From Nocardioides sp. PD653-B2 (GTDB lineage: Bacteria > Actinomycetota > Actinomycetes > Propionibacteriales > Nocardioidaceae), in NCBI RefSeq assembly GCF_002117935.1, contig NZ_BDJE01000011.1, forward strand, positions 94,425 to 158,424: a DNA stretch of 64,000 nt. The letters run 5' to 3'. Below, piece after piece: positions 62,466 to 64,000 of the stretch. The notes under the pieces are model-generated. The model had not been told where the DNA came from and ran no database searches. It saw nothing but the letters and a program-made list of their open reading frames with translations. The position numbers were made by a program, and so were the translations under genes. The first letter of the stretch is position 1. Each line of letters opens with the position of its first letter.

Positions 62466-63646
62466 GCGCGGACTCCTGTCGTGAAGCGGATCGGGAACCG
62501 CAGGGCCCCGGTGTTGCCCGAGACGGGCAGCCACTCGCCGGGCCCGTCGGGCACGGCGTCCGGCATCCGCCGGGCGAGCAGCGGCAGCGCGACCGCCATG
62601 TCGGTGCGGGCGACGAAGTGCCCGAGGCAGTGGTGCACGCCGGCGCCGAACCCGAGGTGCGGTGGCCGCTGCTGGGTGATGTCGAACGACGGGTCCGGCA
62701 TCGCTGACGGGTCGGTGCCGGCGCTGTGCGAGAGCGCCTGGACGATGCCGCCCTGCGGGATGTGCAGGCCCTGGAAGTCCACGTCCTCGAGCGCCTCGCG
62801 GGTCACCCACGTGACGGTCGGGTTGACCCGCATCACCTCCTCCACGGCGTTCTCACCCAGGTCCGGTCGCCGGCCCAGGAGCTCCCACTGGTCGGGGTGC
62901 CTCAGCAGCGTCTGCAGGGCCAGGCCGAGCTGGTTGCGGGTGGTCTCCATGCCGGCGAACGCGAGGAAGACCAGCGCGACGCCGAGCTCGTGCCGCGACA
63001 GGCGGTCGCCGTCCTCGGTCGCCTGCACCAGCGTGGTGACCAGGTCGTCGCGCGGGTGCGCGGTGCGGTCGGCGACGACCTCGTCGACGTACCCGAAGAG
63101 CCCGTCGAGCGCGGCCTCGATCCGCGGCACCTGGTTGCCGACGTCGATCGAGAACGACGCCCCGAGGTCGTCGGCCCAGTGCGCGACCTGGGGCCAGTTG
63201 TCCTCGGGCAGGCCGAGCAGCACGCAGATGATGCGCGCGGCGTAGGGCTCGGCGAACTCGCTGATGAACTCCACCTCGCCGCGGTCGGCGAAGCCGTCGA
63301 TCAGCTCGTTCGCGAGCGTCTGGAAGCGTGGCCGCATCCCCGCGATCGTCTTGTTGCGGAAGGCCGGCATCAGCAGCCGCCGGATCCGGGCGTGGTCGTC
63401 GCCCTCGAGGCTGAGCAGCGTCTCCTGCCACCAGTCGGAGAAGAGCCCGGAGTGGATGCCGTTCTGCGACGGCCAGCGGGCGTTGCCCTGACGGAACCGC
63501 CGGTCGCGGAGCAGCGCGCTCACCTCGGCGTAGCGCAGCACCGCCCAGCCCCAGTTGGTCTCGACGTACCAGTCGTCGTCGCGTGCCGCGTGGACGACCG
63601 GCGAGGTGACGTCGAACGTCGGGTCGGAGAGGTCGAAGCGCGTCAC
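62462..63646 (-). CDS. Cytochrome P450
   Basis: 394 residues. The haem Cys lies in FGAGVHHCLGHFVAR; the I-helix oxygen-activation motif is FLAFAGMETTRNQ, the K-helix E-x2-R is EEVMR, and TWVTREALEDV is the beta-strand region. This is a soluble bacterial class I P450 of unknown substrate. No ferredoxin or reductase gene is adjacent except a possible NmrA-like partner. The GTG start overlaps the GNAT stop. Confidence 0.92.
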   Translation of the reverse strand: MTRFDLSDPTFDVTSPVVHAARDDDWYVETNWGWAVLRYAEVSALLRDRRFRQGNARWPSQNGIHSGLFSDWWQETLLSLEGDDHARIRRLLMPAFRNKTIAGMRPRFQTLANELIDGFADRGEVEFISEFAEPYAARIICVLLGLPEDNWPQVAHWADDLGASFSIDVGNQVPRIEAALDGLFGYVDEVVADRTAHPRDDLVTTLVQATEDGDRLSRHELGVALVFLAFAGMETTRNQLGLALQTLLRHPDQWELLGRRPDLGENAVEEVMRVNPTVTWVTREALEDVDFQGLHIPQGGIVQALSHSAGTDPSAMPDPSFDITQQRPPHLGFGAGVHHCLGHFVARTDMAVALPLLARRMPDAVPDGPGEWLPVSGNTGALRFPIRFTTGVRA

Positions 63647-64000
63647 GTGCCGGCCCGCACCATCCGGACGTGCAGTCCTTCGTCGTGCTCGTCCTCGGTG
63701 CCGTCGAGCCGGAAGCCCTGGCGCTCGTAGAACCGGATCGCCCGGTCGTTGCCGGCGAGGACCCAGAGGTACGCCGCCCGGTCACCGATCGCGGTCTCGA
63801 ACAGGACGTAGCCGATCCCGGTGCCCCACAGCGCCTTGCGCACGTAGAGGGCCTGCAGCTCGAGGTCGGTGTCGACGTCGTTGTCGCGGCCGGGCCCGGC
63901 GGAGGCGAAGCCGGCCAGGCCGTTCGGACCGACGGCGAGCAGGGTGCGGTCGTGGGAGGAGAGGATCTCCCGCCAGCGCTCCACGCGCTCGGCGACCTTG
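63643..64000 (-). CDS. GNAT-family N-acetyltransferase, 5' end outside window
   Basis: The visible 118 residues carry the C-terminal GNAT core: LQALYVRKALWGTGIGYVLFE (acetyl-CoA-binding motif A with a variant of RxxGxG) and YLWVLAGNDRAIRFYERQGFRLDG (motif B). It is the third gene of the 64-61.6 kb operon after translation order GNAT, P450, NmrA, with overlapping junctions. The N-terminus is beyond 64000. Acceptor unknown. Confidence 0.88.
   Translation of the reverse strand, partial: KVAERVERWREILSSHDRTLLAVGPNGLAGFASAGPGRDNDVDTDLELQALYVRKALWGTGIGYVLFETAIGDRAAYLWVLAGNDRAIRFYERQGFRLDGTEDEHDEGLHVRMVRAGT

Overview
The window is about 64 kb of very GC-rich DNA with dense, overlapping operons (ATGA/GTGA junctions), many GTG starts and an actinobacterial gene set: Lsr2, ClpC, DisA, Rex, a BldN-like sigma factor, bS22, Rex-linked haem genes and a menaquinone cluster. 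Protein style and gene order suggest Nocardioides or a close relative in the Propionibacteriales. This is an inference from sequence alone. Several blocks follow the order known from Mycobacterium (ppx - sugar-phosphate isomerase - proC - excisionase-like HTH - bS22 - epimerase - acyltransferase - HAD phosphatase - glutaredoxin-like - hemACDB - hemL - histidine phosphatase - resA/ccdA/resB/ccsB - men), so most of the window is conserved chromosome backbone rather than a mobile island.

Layout. 1-2.9 kb: surface-polysaccharide type genes (glycosyltransferases, sulfotransferase). 3.2-9.0 kb: a pan/nad/coa operon (DUF2520 dehydrogenase, panC, panD, nadB, nadC, coaX). 9.1-12.4 kb: lsr2 and clpC. 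12.5-16.8 kb: mutY, disA and radA around an unknown anchored protein. 16.9-22.7 kb: a LacI regulator, a methyltransferase, a VOC protein, a Cys-rich unknown, ppx, a TIM-barrel isomerase and a TetR regulator. 23-26.2 kb: an ABC-2 exporter, proline dehydrogenase and proC. 26.2-30.5 kb: a TetR-controlled divergent locus with a haloalkane dehalogenase, then trpS with what looks like a Trp-codon attenuator. 30.7-39.7 kb: acuC, HTH, bS22, epimerase, acyltransferase, DUF5667/BldN-like sigma pair, HAD phosphatase, acyl-CoA ligase, glutaredoxin. 39.7-45.4 kb: rex-hemACDB. 45.6-53.3 kb: transglycosylase, hemL and cytochrome c maturation system II. 53.1-54.1 kb: four very small membrane proteins. 54.1-58.6 kb: menA, menE, menC, menD. 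58.6-64 kb: hydrolase, antiporter with a zinc-finger tail, NmrA-like protein, cytochrome P450, partial GNAT.

How they work together. pan and coaX feed coenzyme A, and nadBC feed NAD. Rex senses NADH/NAD and by a well-matched operator should control rex-hemACDB. Haem, CcdA/ResA/ResB/CcsB and menaquinone together serve the respiratory chain. DisA makes c-di-AMP next to RadA, and ClpC/Lsr2 are global factors.

The most unusual features are not genes. (1) Three arrays of a short motif repeated at a 32-bp period and facing inverted copies, at 2.9, 45.4 and 61.4 kb. (2) A 95-bp tandem repeat sharing a 22-bp palindromic motif with the clpC/mutY junction. (3) A candidate leader peptide with tandem Trp codons before trpS. 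(4) Twin perfect TTGAACATGTTCAA operators. (5) A recurring -10-like hexamer (mostly TAnnnT), 6 or 7 nt and then a start codon, upstream of about sixteen genes, indicating widespread leaderless transcription. No rRNA, tRNA, insertion sequence, prophage or genuine CRISPR array was seen.
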